A DNA stretch of 64,000 bases, taken from the NCBI GenBank assembly GCA_013112585.1, contig JABFGH010000021.1, forward strand, positions 28,484-92,483, read 5' to 3'. The notes under the pieces were generated by a model. The model was given only the letters and a program-made list of their open reading frames with translations, was not told the DNA's origin and searched no databases. Positions 18,793-28,687 of the stretch are shown here, piece after piece. The position numbers and the translations under genes are program-made. The stretch comes from Ignavibacteriota bacterium. GTDB lineage: Bacteria; Bacteroidota; Ignavibacteria; Ignavibacteriales; Melioribacteraceae. Positions within the stretch are counted from its first letter, which is position 1. Every line of letters starts with the position of its first letter.

Positions 18793-19758
18793 TCAAAATC
18801 CTAATCTTTCCATATCCGCTACCAAAGTTTTGACCGCATTTATTGATTTATCAAATGCAGCTTGTTCTTCTTCATCAAGCGTAAGTTCAACAATTCGCAC
18901 AACACCTTTTTCGCCAAGTACAGCGGGAACACCAACATAGTAGCCATCAACCCCGAATTCACCATTTAAGTAAACACATGTTGGCAGCAATCTATTTTCA
19001 TCATAAATTATTGCTTCAGCCATTGCTATTGCAGATGCAGCAGGGGAATAGAATGCTGAACCGGTCTTCAAAAGTTTAACAACTTCACCGCCCGCCATTT
19101 TTGTTCTGCTAACCATTGCTTCCATAACTTCTTTAGCTTTAGCAGCATCTTTATATTTTCTTTCCAGCATTTCCATTACCGGTACGCCGTTTACATTTGC
19201 GTAACGTACTAATGGCACCATAGTATCTCCGTGTCCGCCTAATACCATTGCGTTGATATCTCTTACAGAAACATCCAGTTCCCAAGCAATGAAAGTGGAG
19301 AAACGTGAGGAATCAAGTACACCGGCTTGTCCAATAACACGATGAGTAGGGAAGCCGGATACTTTTTGAAATAATGTAACCATGGCATCAAGCGGGTTGG
19401 AAATAATAATTACAATTGAATTAGGAGCATGTTCTTTTACTCCTTCAGCAACTTGTTTCATTATCTTTGCATTTGTTGTCAGCAAATCATCTCTGCTCAT
19501 TCCGGGCTTACGCGGCAAGCCTGCAGTAATAATTACTATGTCTGATCCGGTAATATCAGCATAAGTATTTGTTCCTTTCAGTACTACATCGGTTCCGTCA
19601 ACTCTCGATGCTTCAGCTATATCCAATGTTTTACCTTGCGGAAAATCTTCTACGATATCAAATAAAACAACATCCCCAAGTTTTTTCTGAGCAATTAACT
19701 GTGCTAATACTCCGCCTATCTGTCCTCCGCCAATTAGTGCAATTTTTTTTCGTGCCAT
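18793..19758 (-). CDS. mdh: Malate dehydrogenase (LDH-like type)
   Basis: The protein has 321 aa. It shows the NAD-binding glycine loop GGGQIGG (10-16) with D34 after beta-2, which favours NAD+; substrate arginines R83 and R89 in the mobile loop (RKPGMSRDD); N121 (SNPLD); R152; and catalytic H176 (GGHGDTMV). R83 rather than Gln at the loop position indicates malate/oxaloacetate rather than lactate. It interconverts malate and oxaloacetate in the citric acid cycle. It is transcribed alone on the minus strand, with GGAGA just upstream of the ATG and a shared terminator downstream. This is the thermostable LDH-like class common in Chlorobi and Bacteroidota. Confidence 0.96.
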   Translation of the reverse strand: MARKKIALIGGGQIGGVLAQLIAQKKLGDVVLFDIVEDFPQGKTLDIAEASRVDGTDVVLKGTNTYADITGSDIVIITAGLPRKPGMSRDDLLTTNAKIMKQVAEGVKEHAPNSIVIIISNPLDAMVTLFQKVSGFPTHRVIGQAGVLDSSRFSTFIAWELDVSVRDINAMVLGGHGDTMVPLVRYANVNGVPVMEMLERKYKDAAKAKEVMEAMVSRTKMAGGEVVKLLKTGSAFYSPAASAIAMAEAIIYDENRLLPTCVYLNGEFGVDGYYVGVPAVLGEKGVVRIVELTLDEEEQAAFDKSINAVKTLVADMERLGF

Positions 19759-19896
19759 AATATCTCCTTAAAATTTTGGGTTAAAAATTCTTTTTAATAA
19801 TCAATTAAACAATATCTAAAGATGAAAAAATTTATAAGTTAAAAATTTTGAAATTGCATATGGAAGTTTGCATCAGCAAATAGAGATTTATAAAAC

Positions 19897-20313
19897 TTAC
19901 TTATCTAATTTTATTTCTAAAATTGCTTCTGTACCCTCCGGGGTAAAATTATAGGTCAAAGAGGAAAGGTAAGATTTCATGATATGAATACCTCTTCCGT
20001 TTTCTTTCAATATATTCTCCGGTGTAGTCGGGTCGGGAACAGATTTAGGCTCAAAGCCTTTGCCTTCATCTTTAAATATAATCCTCATAACTTTATCGGT
20101 AACAACAACCTTTATTTCAACTTTTTTTGTCGGGTCATTTTTATTCCCGTGCAATATGCTGTTCGATGCTGCCTCGGCAGTTGATAATGCTATACAGTTA
20201 AACTTTTCTTCATCGACGTTATTTTGTTCAGCAATTTCTAATATAAAACTTTCAATTTCCGGCAAGTATTCAGGATCGCTTGGAAAAACTTTTATATATT
20301 CATTAGACGGCAA
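19897..20313 (-). CDS. Anti-sigma-factor-type serine kinase (RsbW/SpoIIAB-like ATPase)
   Basis: The protein has 138 aa with a GHKL ATPase fold: N-box EAASNSILHGN (about 48-58), G1 box DEGKGF and G2 box NGRGIHIMK. Such proteins bind a sigma factor or phosphorylate an anti-sigma antagonist in partner-switching circuits. The start codon is TTG at 20313, chosen because GGAG lies seven bases upstream (20321-20324 on the plus strand) and no in-frame ATG precedes the conserved fold. No STAS-domain partner or sigma factor is adjacent, so its circuit must be encoded elsewhere. The neighbours, mdh and an outer-membrane-like gene, give no hint of the stimulus. Confidence 0.85.
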   Translation of the reverse strand: MPSNEYIKVFPSDPEYLPEIESFILEIAEQNNVDEEKFNCIALSTAEAASNSILHGNKNDPTKKVEIKVVVTDKVMRIIFKDEGKGFEPKSVPDPTTPENILKENGRGIHIMKSYLSSLTYNFTPEGTEAILEIKLDK

Positions 20314-20395
20314 ATTAAAACTCCATTTGTATAATTAGGCTTACTTTATAAGAGTAATATATAAAAATATGTAGAGAATTTTGTGAAATAATTAA

Positions 20396-22303
20396 CTAAA
20401 TATTCCAAGTTAATCTTACATTCATATTAACTAATTCCCGTTTGGAATTTTGTTCGGTATTTATGAATTCGTACCAGCCCCTTACAAATAAATTAAGCCT
20501 GTTGAAAATTAGTATTCTTAAATTTGAAGAGGGTCCCATGCTTGTATATTCAGAACTAAGCTGTTTCTCAACTTCTTCATTATAGTTGTAGGTTAAAAGC
20601 GAAAAGTAACGGAAGCCTAATCCAATCGAAAAAATATCATACGAGTAAACTATTCGCGGTTCAATAAAAAATTCATTTAAAAACCTTGCAGGCTTACCGG
20701 AAAAATTAAACCATTGAAAATCACCTTGCTCAGAAAGTTTTACATAACTGTAAAAATTAAAATTCATTCTTTTCGTCAGCTTCACCGAAGTGGAATCATA
20801 AAAAACAAATTGACGAAATGAGAAACTATTAAAATTAGGATTCAAATCTTCGAAGTCATAAACAGTATAATTGGCAGATACTTCAGCCACATTAGTTGAG
20901 CGGATATTTTTTCCGATGTATGAGCTGCCGGAATTTAATTTTATTACACGTCTTACATTATTATTTGAACTACGCTCAGATAAAATGTAAACAATGTGGT
21001 TGAAGCTTCCTTCGAGATTTAAATACATTGAAAAAAGCGGGCTGAATTTATGCAAATACCCGGCGCGCATAGTTGTAAGTAATTCATCCCTATCATCAAA
21101 ATTGTTTTCATTTGGTGTGTCATAAATAAGTTTCCGATGGAACATGCTCAGTGATACTTCATCCATTGAACCGAGTTTGTATGTTCCGGATGCTGAGAGC
21201 GTTGCATATTGTGTTTTATTGTTTTTCAGACTTTCGGCATCCTCTTTATCCTGAAGCAGAGATTCGGGAATCCCCTCGCGTGATTTAGCAATATGCCTTT
21301 CTTCTTTTTCTGAAAAGGATATTCTAAAATTAGCATTAAAATTTTTTGAATTTATTCTTCCCGATGATGCAAATTCTAATTTGAACTCTTCAATCTTTGT
21401 ATCGATGCCCGAAGCACTGATATTTTCAGTAAGAACATACCGGGTGTCTCTATCAATTTTACGCCAGCCGACAATTCCTTCAAAATCAAATGCTAGCAGC
21501 CGGTTTTTTGAAATGTATAAAAACTTATCACGCAGTGAATAATTTGATTCAGTTCTGCTTTGAATATTTTTAATAATATTGAAATTTGATAAGGTCAGGG
21601 AATCAGCATCGAGATAAAAATCCATACGCTGCTCAACATATTTGGCAGATATTAAATTCTGAAATGAGTTATCGATAAAACTTTGAAGACCAATGTTAGC
21701 ATATCTAAAAATATTTTTACGGGGAGAAATATCTTCATTAAAAAATTTAATTGTTGATGATAAATAAAAATCACTAAGCTTATAATTATTTACGATTGCC
21801 TCGCTTCCGTAAAGCAATCCTTTATCCTCAATTCCAATTTGCTTATTTGTTACCACACCTAAAAACGGAACCAAATTTATTTCTTTTGAAGGCTGAACTC
21901 TGGCAAAGATTGATGAATTTATATTAGATGCAGAATTTAAATCTAACTTTCTATCATCATCGTATAAGTAAACATTTGTTAAACTGCCTATCATAAAAAG
22001 GGGCGTAATTTTATATTCCCCAATTAAAGAAAAATGCTGCTCATCTTTTATGTTTTTTGTAGTGGAATTAATAACTGTAGAATTGAACCGTTCATTTATT
22101 CCGATAAATAAATCATCAAAGTTCCGGCTGTAAATAAAAGCGGTGTTAAGATTAAAAGTTGAAAGCTGCTTATTAAAATATGTCTGAAGTCCTCTTTTTT
22201 TATAGGGATCTTTTAAAAAACTTAAGCTATCGGGGCGCGATTGAGCAATTAGATTACAAAAAGTGATGAGAGAAAAAAGCAGTATGAAAAATTTATTCTT
22301 CAA
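20396..22303 (-). CDS. Exported, probably outer-membrane beta-barrel protein of unknown function
   Basis: The protein has 635 aa, with signal peptide MKNKFFILLFSLITFCNLIAQS. The rest is rich in alternating aromatic beta-strands (YILSERSSNNNVRRVIKL; FNFYSYVKLSEQGDFQWFNF), and the chain ends in NVRLTWNI, as for a large barrel. I do not recognise a named family. Its start overlaps the end of the preceding FN3 lipoprotein gene by 11 bases, and that gene overlaps the beta-CASP gene, so the three appear translationally coupled. A surface scaffold or conduit partner for the lipoprotein is possible but unproven. Confidence 0.6.
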   Translation of the reverse strand: MKNKFFILLFSLITFCNLIAQSRPDSLSFLKDPYKKRGLQTYFNKQLSTFNLNTAFIYSRNFDDLFIGINERFNSTVINSTTKNIKDEQHFSLIGEYKITPLFMIGSLTNVYLYDDDRKLDLNSASNINSSIFARVQPSKEINLVPFLGVVTNKQIGIEDKGLLYGSEAIVNNYKLSDFYLSSTIKFFNEDISPRKNIFRYANIGLQSFIDNSFQNLISAKYVEQRMDFYLDADSLTLSNFNIIKNIQSRTESNYSLRDKFLYISKNRLLAFDFEGIVGWRKIDRDTRYVLTENISASGIDTKIEEFKLEFASSGRINSKNFNANFRISFSEKEERHIAKSREGIPESLLQDKEDAESLKNNKTQYATLSASGTYKLGSMDEVSLSMFHRKLIYDTPNENNFDDRDELLTTMRAGYLHKFSPLFSMYLNLEGSFNHIVYILSERSSNNNVRRVIKLNSGSSYIGKNIRSTNVAEVSANYTVYDFEDLNPNFNSFSFRQFVFYDSTSVKLTKRMNFNFYSYVKLSEQGDFQWFNFSGKPARFLNEFFIEPRIVYSYDIFSIGLGFRYFSLLTYNYNEEVEKQLSSEYTSMGPSSNLRILIFNRLNLFVRGWYEFINTEQNSKRELVNMNVRLTWNI

Positions 22304-23294
22304 TATTTTGAGGCACTATTTTAAAGTTATTGATATCAGTAAAACTGTTAGGTTCTGAAGAAGAATTAGAGTATGTAATTACTCTCCAATAATAATACCG
22401 GTATGATTCCAATACAATATTTGAAATAGGTATAGTTCTATTTACATCAACTTCATCGGTAGAAAAATTTATCTCTCTAATAATATCAAAAAATTCATTC
22501 TTTTGTATTACTATTTTATAATCAGCCGGTTCTGAAATTAGCTCTATCTCAAGGGCGCTAAGAAAAGAAATCTCGGCATTATTTTCCGGAAAAATAATTT
22601 TTGGTTTGTTAAAAATAATATCAGTCAGTTCACGTGTTGGTTCACTTTGTAAATTCCCCTTATCAACAGCAGTAACTTTGTAGTAATATTTTATTAATAA
22701 TTGAATATTACTTGTATCGGAATAGTTTATCTGATATGTGGAATCGTGAAGTTTCTCCGCCGCAATTTCAAAATTTGGTATTGTATCCCGATAAATATTG
22801 TACTGTTTAATATCGGTATCGCCTGTAGGAACCCAGCTTAGATAAATATAAATTGAATCATTCCAATTTCTGGCATTTATTCTGCTATCAAAAGGGGTAA
22901 TTGGCTTAAAGTAGTTTTCAGGTTTTGCAAATACGGTAGGTGAAAATTTCCCTTCATTGTCAAAAATATCAATTGAGGTTAATTTATAATAGTAGGTAGA
23001 GTCATATTCCAAGCCGGTGTCGAGAAAAAAATCATCATTGGTATAAGCGAGCAACATAAATTTAATTGTATCATTTATGCTTCTGTAAATATTGTAGCCC
23101 TTTGTACCTGCTTCGGTATTTCTAAACCATTCAATCCCAACTTGCCCATCACGTGCGCGCCATACGTTCAAACCACTTGGCGGATTGGGCGGAACACCAT
23201 CATCTTTTAATGGAGTATTTATACTATCTCTATCGCAGCCGATCATAATTGAAATCAGCAATAGAATTAGTATCTGTTTAAATTTTAAATTCAT
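22293..23294 (-). CDS. Lipoprotein with two or three fibronectin type III domains
   Basis: The protein has 333 aa. I chose the ATG at 23294, which begins MNLKFKQILILLLISIMIGC: a lipoprotein signal with lipobox IMIG-C at residue 20; the frame is open further upstream but adds a non-signal extension inside the previous gene. FN3-like modules follow: PPNPPSGLNVWRARDGQVGI ... GYNIYRSIND, then a second ending YNIYRDTIPNF, and a C-terminal region with YYWRVITYS. These modules usually mediate protein or carbohydrate contacts outside the cell. The start overlaps the beta-CASP gene by 17 bases, and its stop overlaps the barrel-like gene. No enzymatic motif seen. Confidence 0.75.
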   Translation of the reverse strand: MNLKFKQILILLLISIMIGCDRDSINTPLKDDGVPPNPPSGLNVWRARDGQVGIEWFRNTEAGTKGYNIYRSINDTIKFMLLAYTNDDFFLDTGLEYDSTYYYKLTSIDIFDNEGKFSPTVFAKPENYFKPITPFDSRINARNWNDSIYIYLSWVPTGDTDIKQYNIYRDTIPNFEIAAEKLHDSTYQINYSDTSNIQLLIKYYYKVTAVDKGNLQSEPTRELTDIIFNKPKIIFPENNAEISFLSALEIELISEPADYKIVIQKNEFFDIIREINFSTDEVDVNRTIPISNIVLESYRYYYWRVITYSNSSSEPNSFTDINNFKIVPQNIEE

Positions 23295-24675
23295 CACCGC
23301 GTTTTGGAATTGTAACATTTCTAAAGCCGGCTTTCTGTAATTCGTTAGAAAAAATATTTTGCTGGTCTTCTTCACCATGTACTAAAAATATATTCTGCAT
23401 TCTGCTTTTATCAAAATGATTAACATATTCAAGCAGTTCATCAGCATCAGCATGAGCGCTGAATGAGTCCATCACAATTACTTCTGCATTTAAGTTATAT
23501 TCATCACCAAATATTTTAACGATCTCTTCTTTCTCGGTAATTCTTCGTCCAAGAGTGTGCTGTGCAGAGTAACCGACAATTAGCACAATATTATTTGGAT
23601 TTTCAATGTTATTAGCCAGGTGGTGCAAAATTCTGCCTGCCTCGCACATACCGGAACTGGAAATAATAATTAAAGGTCCCGCTTCATCATTAAGTCTTTT
23701 TGAATCTTCTACATCACGAATGTAAGTAAGTTTATCAAACCCGAATGGGTCTTTTCGTTTAATGAGAAATTCTGATATTTCGTTATCGAAACATTCCGGG
23801 TGAATGCGAAAAACCTCTGTGGCATTAACCGATAGGGGACTATCAACAAAAACTTTTATCTCCGGTGCTCTTCCGCTTTCAATAATTCTATGAATTGCAT
23901 AAACCAACTCTTGAGTTCTACCGACACTAAAAGCCGGAATAATAATTTTTGCTTTTTGGGCATGAGCCTTATTAATAACAGCAGCTAACTTATCTTCGGC
24001 ATTCAAGGGGTTATCGTGGGTCCTTCCGCCGTAAGTGCTTTCACATATAAAATGATCTACATCGGGTATATATTCGGGGTCTTTTAATATCGGTAAATTC
24101 GGTCTGCCGAGATCACCCGAAAAACCGAGAGTAGTTATTTTACCATCTTCGTTTAAGGTTAAAAAAACTATTGCCGAACCAAGAATATGCCCTGCATCGA
24201 AAAATGTTAGTTTAATTCCTTTAGCAAGTTCAACTTCATTATGATAGTTTATTCCAACAAATTGTTTTAAAGTTTGAGGAATATCATCTTGAGTGTATAA
24301 CGGTTCAAAAAGATTTTTACCCTGCTTTTCACGTTTTTTATTTACATATCTAACATCCATTTCCTGAATATGGGCACTATCGCGAAGCATAATAGTTGCA
24401 AGGTCTTTTGTAGCAAAGGTACAATAAATATTTCCTTTAAATCCTTTTTTAACTAAAGTGGGCAGGTTGCCCGAGTGATCAATATGAGCGTGTGAAAGAA
24501 TAACGAAATCTATTTCAGCAGGATCAAATTGATCAAAATTTCTGTTCAATTCAAACGCAATTTTTCTCTTTCCTTGATATAGTCCGCAATCTAAAAGAAA
24601 GGTAAAGCCATTTACTTCAATAAGGTGCATGGAACCGGTAACGGTTTGTGCTGCGCCAATAAATTTAATTTTCAT
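23278..24675 (-). CDS. Metallo-beta-lactamase/beta-CASP ribonuclease-like protein
   Basis: The protein has 465 aa, the usual length. Zinc-binding and beta-CASP motifs are complete: HAHIDH at 62-67, DAGHILGS, FSGDLGR, ESTYGGR, the PAFSVGRTQE segment and the C-terminal FSAHADADEL and LVHGEE. This is the CPSF73/RNase J-like superfamily with an RNA-specificity domain (YsgH/TTHA0252 type), acting on RNA in the cytoplasm as an endo- or exonuclease. It heads an overlapping three-gene unit with two exported proteins, an unexpected pairing for a cytosolic nuclease, so coupling may be only transcriptional. Catalytic residues appear intact. Confidence 0.9.
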   Translation of the reverse strand: MKIKFIGAAQTVTGSMHLIEVNGFTFLLDCGLYQGKRKIAFELNRNFDQFDPAEIDFVILSHAHIDHSGNLPTLVKKGFKGNIYCTFATKDLATIMLRDSAHIQEMDVRYVNKKREKQGKNLFEPLYTQDDIPQTLKQFVGINYHNEVELAKGIKLTFFDAGHILGSAIVFLTLNEDGKITTLGFSGDLGRPNLPILKDPEYIPDVDHFICESTYGGRTHDNPLNAEDKLAAVINKAHAQKAKIIIPAFSVGRTQELVYAIHRIIESGRAPEIKVFVDSPLSVNATEVFRIHPECFDNEISEFLIKRKDPFGFDKLTYIRDVEDSKRLNDEAGPLIIISSSGMCEAGRILHHLANNIENPNNIVLIVGYSAQHTLGRRITEKEEIVKIFGDEYNLNAEVIVMDSFSAHADADELLEYVNHFDKSRMQNIFLVHGEEDQQNIFSNELQKAGFRNVTIPKRGDEFKI

Positions 24676-24719
24676 ATTATGCCGTCTTTATTTAAATAAT
24701 TAATTTATTACGGTAAAAT

Positions 24720-25205
24720 CTATCCTACTGCTCTCCACAATCGTTTATCAAATATAAACTCTTTTGGTTTGGAAAATTTCAGTTTCTTAAATTCTTTATG
24801 TAATGGATTTATAAGATAATTATCTCCCGAAGGCACAACTAAAGCAGGCACTTTAAGAAGAAGACTTCTACATTCACGCGCCCAATCAGAGCCGATGTTT
24901 TTTGTTTCATCGGCAGCCGGCATTTCCATCCACGCTTCAGGTATAGTATCATATTTTACTTCCTCATTACTTACGCTAAGCGGAACTCTAATTTCTATTG
25001 AAAATAATTTAATTGATTTTAAAGGTCTAAATTTATCGGGTCTTTGTACATGAATAAAAAGTTCCATTGCCGCCAAAGCCAAGCTATTCGAGCAATATAC
25101 AACAGTTGTACCTTCATGATTCCACCGACCGCCGAATGCTTTTGCTCCTTCACCTGAAAAAGCATTTTCCAAATTACTCTCTTTAATTATCCGCCAAAGT
25201 TTCAT
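24720..25205 (-). CDS. RES-domain toxin (NAD+-targeting)
   Basis: The protein has 161 aa. It carries the three name-giving residues of the RES family: R27 (GGRWN), E48 (AAMELF) and S126 (VPSGDNYLINPLH), plus Y37. Characterised RES toxins degrade NAD+ by phosphorolysis or hydrolysis, or ADP-ribosylate a host enzyme, halting growth unless neutralised. The ATG overlaps the antitoxin stop codon by one base (TAATG), giving tight translational coupling, and the partner is a Xre/MbcA/ParS protein. It sits immediately downstream of the arsenic operon on the same strand. The type II toxin-antitoxin call is strong; the chemical mechanism is by family. Confidence 0.92.
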   Translation of the reverse strand: MKLWRIIKESNLENAFSGEGAKAFGGRWNHEGTTVVYCSNSLALAAMELFIHVQRPDKFRPLKSIKLFSIEIRVPLSVSNEEVKYDTIPEAWMEMPAADETKNIGSDWARECRSLLLKVPALVVPSGDNYLINPLHKEFKKLKFSKPKEFIFDKRLWRAVG

Positions 25206-25645
25206 TAGGAATAAACACCATGTTCAATTCTTCCCAATAGGCTTTCTACTTCTTTAGCTCCCGCTTCTGTTTTTAGAAGTTCTAAGGGAATCTCATTTCC
25301 CAATCCGTATTGCGGTGACTTAAGCCAAATTTTTGCTTCATCAGTTTCTTCAAGCACAGCAACAGTTTTATAGAATATATTTAATACGCGGTAAAGCCGG
25401 TCACTGGTTATTTCATTTAATTTTTTTGAAGATGAATTAACTCTTATTCTTTCCAGAGTTTTACCGCTTATACCAAGCAGTTCTGCAATTTGCGAATTTG
25501 TTATATGGAGAATCTTTTTTAAGTGGTTTATCCATATTGAAGGAAGACCGGTTTCAACTTTTTTAGCAAGTCTTATATTGTTGGGGGATTTTTTTGTTAC
25601 TTCAAAAAAATTATCAATCTGTTTATTTATTATCACAGCGCTCAT
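25205..25645 (-). CDS. Xre/MbcA/ParS-type antitoxin
   Basis: The protein has 146 aa from the ATG at 25645, preferred because GGAG lies just upstream; the frame continues back to 25720 without a better signal. A helix-turn-helix-like segment (ITNSQIAELLGISGKTLERI) is followed by the C-terminal toxin-binding domain of the DUF2384 class (EAKIWLKSPQYGLG ... ELLKTEAGAKEVESLLGRIE, ending HGVYS). It should bind and block the RES toxin encoded next and repress its own promoter. Order antitoxin-toxin with a one-base overlap is the standard arrangement. Confidence 0.92.
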   Translation of the reverse strand: MSAVIINKQIDNFFEVTKKSPNNIRLAKKVETGLPSIWINHLKKILHITNSQIAELLGISGKTLERIRVNSSSKKLNEITSDRLYRVLNIFYKTVAVLEETDEAKIWLKSPQYGLGNEIPLELLKTEAGAKEVESLLGRIEHGVYS

Positions 25646-25763
25646 TTTTATGCTCCGACTTATGACTAGTACAAATTTAGACAAATGACGTGTGTAAAGC
25701 AAATTGGTAGAGGAGTTCAATAATAATAAACTTTATTCAATAACTATTTTATTTGAAATTGAA

Positions 25764-26807
25764 TTAAGCTGAATAGGGCGGGCTGAAATACTTTTTACGA
25801 AGCTTTAATGCAATATTCACCAAAAATATTAATACCGGCACCTCAACAAGAGGTCCAATTACAGCGGCAAATGCTTGTCCGGAATTTATACCAAACACAG
25901 CAATAGAAACAGCTATTGCAAGCTCAAAATTATTACTAGCCGCGGTAAATGAAAGTGTAGTTGTCTTTGGGTAATCGGCACCTAATTTCTTACTCAAATA
26001 AAAACTTATAAAAAACATTATTACGAAGTATAAAACCAGGGGTAAGGCAATTCTTAAAACATCGAATGGAATCTTAACAATTAATTCACCTTTTAGTGAA
26101 AACATAACAAAAATTGTAAATAGTAAAGCTATTAGTGTTATGGGACTAATTTTAGGAATGAACTTACTTGAATACCAATCTTTACTCTTTATCCTAATTA
26201 ATAAAAATCGAGTTGCCATTCCCGCAATGAATGGGATACCGAGATAGATTAAAACACTTTCAGCAATTTCTCCTATTGATATATCAACAGCAAAACTTGT
26301 AAGCCCTAACCAATTTGGCAGAATGCTTAGGAATACGTAAGCGTAAACTGAGAATAATATGATTTGAAAAATTGAATTAAATGCAACCAATCCGGCAGCG
26401 TACTCATTATCTCCACATGCGAGATCATTCCAAACAAGAACCATTGCAATACAGCGCGCCAGTCCTATAAGTATTAAGCCCGCCATATATTCAGGATAAT
26501 CCTGCAAAAATATTACCGCAAGGATAAACATTAGCAGTGGTCCAATCAGCCAGTTTTGAACGATGGAGAGAGAAAGAATTTTTATGTCTTTAAAGGCATC
26601 GCCAAGTTCTTCATATTTTACTTTTGCCAGCGGGGGATACATCATCAGGATCAATCCAATTGCAATTGGAATGTTTGTAGTGCCGGATTGAAAGTTGTTC
26701 CAGAAATCTGCGACAGAGGGGAACCAGTATCCTGTAAACACTCCTGCAAACATTGATAGAAAAATCCATAATGTTAAATATTTATCTAGAAATGATAAAT
26801 TTTTCAT
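25764..26807 (-). CDS. acr3: ACR3-type arsenite efflux transporter
   Basis: The protein has 347 aa with about ten membrane segments. It holds the ACR3 signature around C119 ([19 protein letters not shown]), where the cysteine is needed for arsenite transport, and a C-terminal helix with a conserved Glu ([10 protein letters not shown]). It exports arsenite across the inner membrane, driven by the proton gradient, and finishes the detoxification route begun by ArsC. It is the last gene of arsR-arsM-arsC-acr3, starting 8 bases after arsC. Sometimes annotated arsB, but it is of the ACR3/BASS class, not the E. coli ArsB class. Confidence 0.95.
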   Translation of the reverse strand: MKNLSFLDKYLTLWIFLSMFAGVFTGYWFPSVADFWNNFQSGTTNIPIAIGLILMMYPPLAKVKYEELGDAFKDIKILSLSIVQNWLIGPLLMFILAVIFLQDYPEYMAGLILIGLARCIAMVLVWNDLACGDNEYAAGLVAFNSIFQIILFSVYAYVFLSILPNWLGLTSFAVDISIGEIAESVLIYLGIPFIAGMATRFLLIRIKSKDWYSSKFIPKISPITLIALLFTIFVMFSLKGELIVKIPFDVLRIALPLVLYFVIMFFISFYLSKKLGADYPKTTTLSFTAASNNFELAIAVSIAVFGINSGQAFAAVIGPLVEVPVLIFLVNIALKLRKKYFSPPYSA

Positions 26808-26815
26808 AATAGTGT

Positions 26816-27235
26816 TCAGTTAATTTTTAGAGATTTATAAAATGCAAGAAAGTCAGTTTTTATTTCATCTCTTATTTTTCTAAAAACAGCAAGAATCTCT
26901 TCTTCTGTTCCAACTGCATCGGCAGGGTCATCAAAACCTATGTGAAGAGTTTTACCGACTTTACCCAAAAAAGTTGGACAAGTTTCTTTGGCATTATCGC
27001 ATACAGTAATAACATAATCAAATTCCTCTGATAAATATTCTGCAACATCCTCGGGCTTGCCATCACTAATATCTATTCCTACTTCTTTCATCACCTCAAT
27101 TGCTTTAGCACTAACTGAACTTGCCGGGTTTGTTCCTGCCGAAAAAACTTGAAGCGATGAATCAAATGATTTTAAAAATCCCTCCGCCATTTGGCTGCGG
27201 CATGAATTACCTGTGCAGAGAATTAGTATTTTCAT
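26816..27235 (-). CDS. arsC: Arsenate reductase, thioredoxin-coupled (LMW phosphatase type)
   Basis: The protein has 139 aa. The P-loop CTGNSCRS places nucleophile C7 and C12-R13 at the N-terminus, and the redox pair C79 and C86 lies in CDNAKETCP, as in the Staphylococcus/Bacillus class. It reduces arsenate to arsenite using an intramolecular disulfide cascade re-reduced by thioredoxin. It lies 15 bases after arsM and just before acr3, so arsenite produced is either methylated or exported. All catalytic residues are present. Confidence 0.95.
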   Translation of the reverse strand: MKILILCTGNSCRSQMAEGFLKSFDSSLQVFSAGTNPASSVSAKAIEVMKEVGIDISDGKPEDVAEYLSEEFDYVITVCDNAKETCPTFLGKVGKTLHIGFDDPADAVGTEEEILAVFRKIRDEIKTDFLAFYKSLKIN

Positions 27236-27250
27236 TATTGTACCTATTTT

Positions 27251-28066
27251 TTATTTAACTGCAACAACTGTTATGCTGTAAATTCCTGTGGCTGATTCTC
27301 TAAACTTAGCAGTTTCTTCCTTACTCAGATGCTCTAAAAGCATTTCATCAGTCAATTCTATTTGTCGGGATTTTTTCACCTCAATATTATTGAAACCCAC
27401 TGATTTAATAATATTCAAATAATCATTCTCTTGCTCCGCTCCCGAAACACATCCTGCATACATTGCAGCAGCATTTCTTATATTTTCAGGCAGTTCACCT
27501 CTCAGAACAATATCAGAGACACAAAAATGTGCTCCCGGTTTAAGTATTCTATATATTTCCTCAAAGGCTTTCTTTTTATCAGGCACTAAATTAAGTACGC
27601 AATTACTTATAACAACATCAGCAAGATCATCATTTAGTAGTATATTTTCTATCTCGCTTAACTTGAACTCGATATTCCTAAACCCAAGTTTTACAAGGTT
27701 TTGATTAGCTTTAGTTACCATATCTTCGGTCATATCAATTCCAATTACTTTACCTTTATCGCCAACTATGGTTCTGGCAATAAACACATCATTTCCTGCA
27801 CCGGAACCAAGATCAACTACCGTATCTCCTTCATTTATTAATGCATGCTCCGTCGGCAGTCCGCAGCCTAAGCCTAAGTCGGCATCTTTAACATAGCCCT
27901 TCAATTCCGTATAATCATCATTGAATACAGTATAGTCAACTTCCTTGGAATTGTTACAGCAGCTTGTTTCTGTTTTGGGAGCACAGCAGTCCGATTGTAG
28001 GGAGGCAGATGCAATTTTAGAATATTTATCTTTTACTATTTTTTTAATTTCGTCTGAGGTATTCAT
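27251..28066 (-). CDS. arsM: Arsenite S-adenosylmethionine methyltransferase
   Basis: The protein has 271 aa from the ATG at 28066, supported by GGAGA six bases upstream; an in-frame ATG at 28087 lies against the arsR stop and lacks a comparable site. The SAM-binding loop is DLGSGAGND (85-93). The three arsenic-binding cysteines of ArsM are present at C68 (LGCGLP), C156 (SNCVLNL) and C206 (YAGCVSGA). Two further Cys pairs near the N-terminus (DCCAP, SCC) may help bind metalloid. It methylates As(III) to methylated arsenicals, using SAM. It is part of arsR-arsM-arsC-acr3, under ArsR control. Confidence 0.94.
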   Translation of the reverse strand: MNTSDEIKKIVKDKYSKIASASLQSDCCAPKTETSCCNNSKEVDYTVFNDDYTELKGYVKDADLGLGCGLPTEHALINEGDTVVDLGSGAGNDVFIARTIVGDKGKVIGIDMTEDMVTKANQNLVKLGFRNIEFKLSEIENILLNDDLADVVISNCVLNLVPDKKKAFEEIYRILKPGAHFCVSDIVLRGELPENIRNAAAMYAGCVSGAEQENDYLNIIKSVGFNNIEVKKSRQIELTDEMLLEHLSKEETAKFRESATGIYSITVVAVK

Positions 28067-28080
28067 AAAATTCTCCAATT

Positions 28081-28398
28081 TTAACATTTACAAACATTTA
28101 ATAATAATTTATCAAATAATTTTTTTGCTTTATTAATTGCCTTACTATCAATACAATAACAAACTTTTGGTCCTTCAATTTGTCCTTTTATCAATCCCGC
28201 TTTTTTTAATTCCTTCAAATGCTGTGAGACGGTTGACTGGGAAAGCGGAAGTAATTCAACAATATCTCCGCACATGCAGACATTCATATCGACTAGAATA
28301 TTTAATATTTTTACTCTTGCCGGATGGGATAAAGCTTTAGCAATTTTCCCAATTTCAATTTCTTCTTTCGAAAATAATTCTTTTTTTGAATAAGCCAT
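28081..28398 (-). CDS. arsR: ArsR/SmtB-family arsenic-responsive repressor
   Basis: The protein has 105 aa from the ATG at 28398, chosen because AGGAAAG precedes it; the upstream in-frame extension crosses the likely operator. It has a winged helix-turn-helix (LSQSTVSQHLKELKKAGLI). Metalloid-sensing cysteines are plausible at C41 and C43 (VCMCGD), the same position as the E. coli ArsR CVC pair, with extra Cys at 80, 82, 103 and 105. It should bind the palindrome at 28416-28431 and release it when As(III) binds. It heads the ars operon. Confidence 0.93.
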   Translation of the reverse strand: MAYSKKELFSKEEIEIGKIAKALSHPARVKILNILVDMNVCMCGDIVELLPLSQSTVSQHLKELKKAGLIKGQIEGPKVCYCIDSKAINKAKKLFDKLLLNVCKC

Positions 28399-28415
28399 AA
28401 TCTTTCCTATTGTAT

Positions 28416-28431
28416 ATCGTAAATATACGAT
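28416..28431. promoter_or_regulatory. Candidate ArsR operator
   Basis: A perfect 6-4-6 inverted repeat, ATCGTA-AATA-TACGAT, lies 17 bases upstream of the arsR ATG. The position and symmetry fit a dimeric winged-helix repressor. Binding is inferred. Confidence 0.6.
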
Positions 28432-28687
28432 GTAGAATTTATTTGTCAAACAAAAAATAAAAAAAATAATTACGACATGTGCTTTGCTTTCAAATTCGGT
28501 TTAATATTATAGAGTTGATTTAAAAATTCGAGTAGATATTACAAATAACAATGATTGGATCGAGTTATTAAAAATTTTAATAACTATTATTATCTATTCT
28601 AAAAAGTCGTTAAGTAGTATCTGAAATTTGAATAATAACTCTCAACGGTTTATCTTAAAATTAAACAATTTACTATTTGGAATATTT

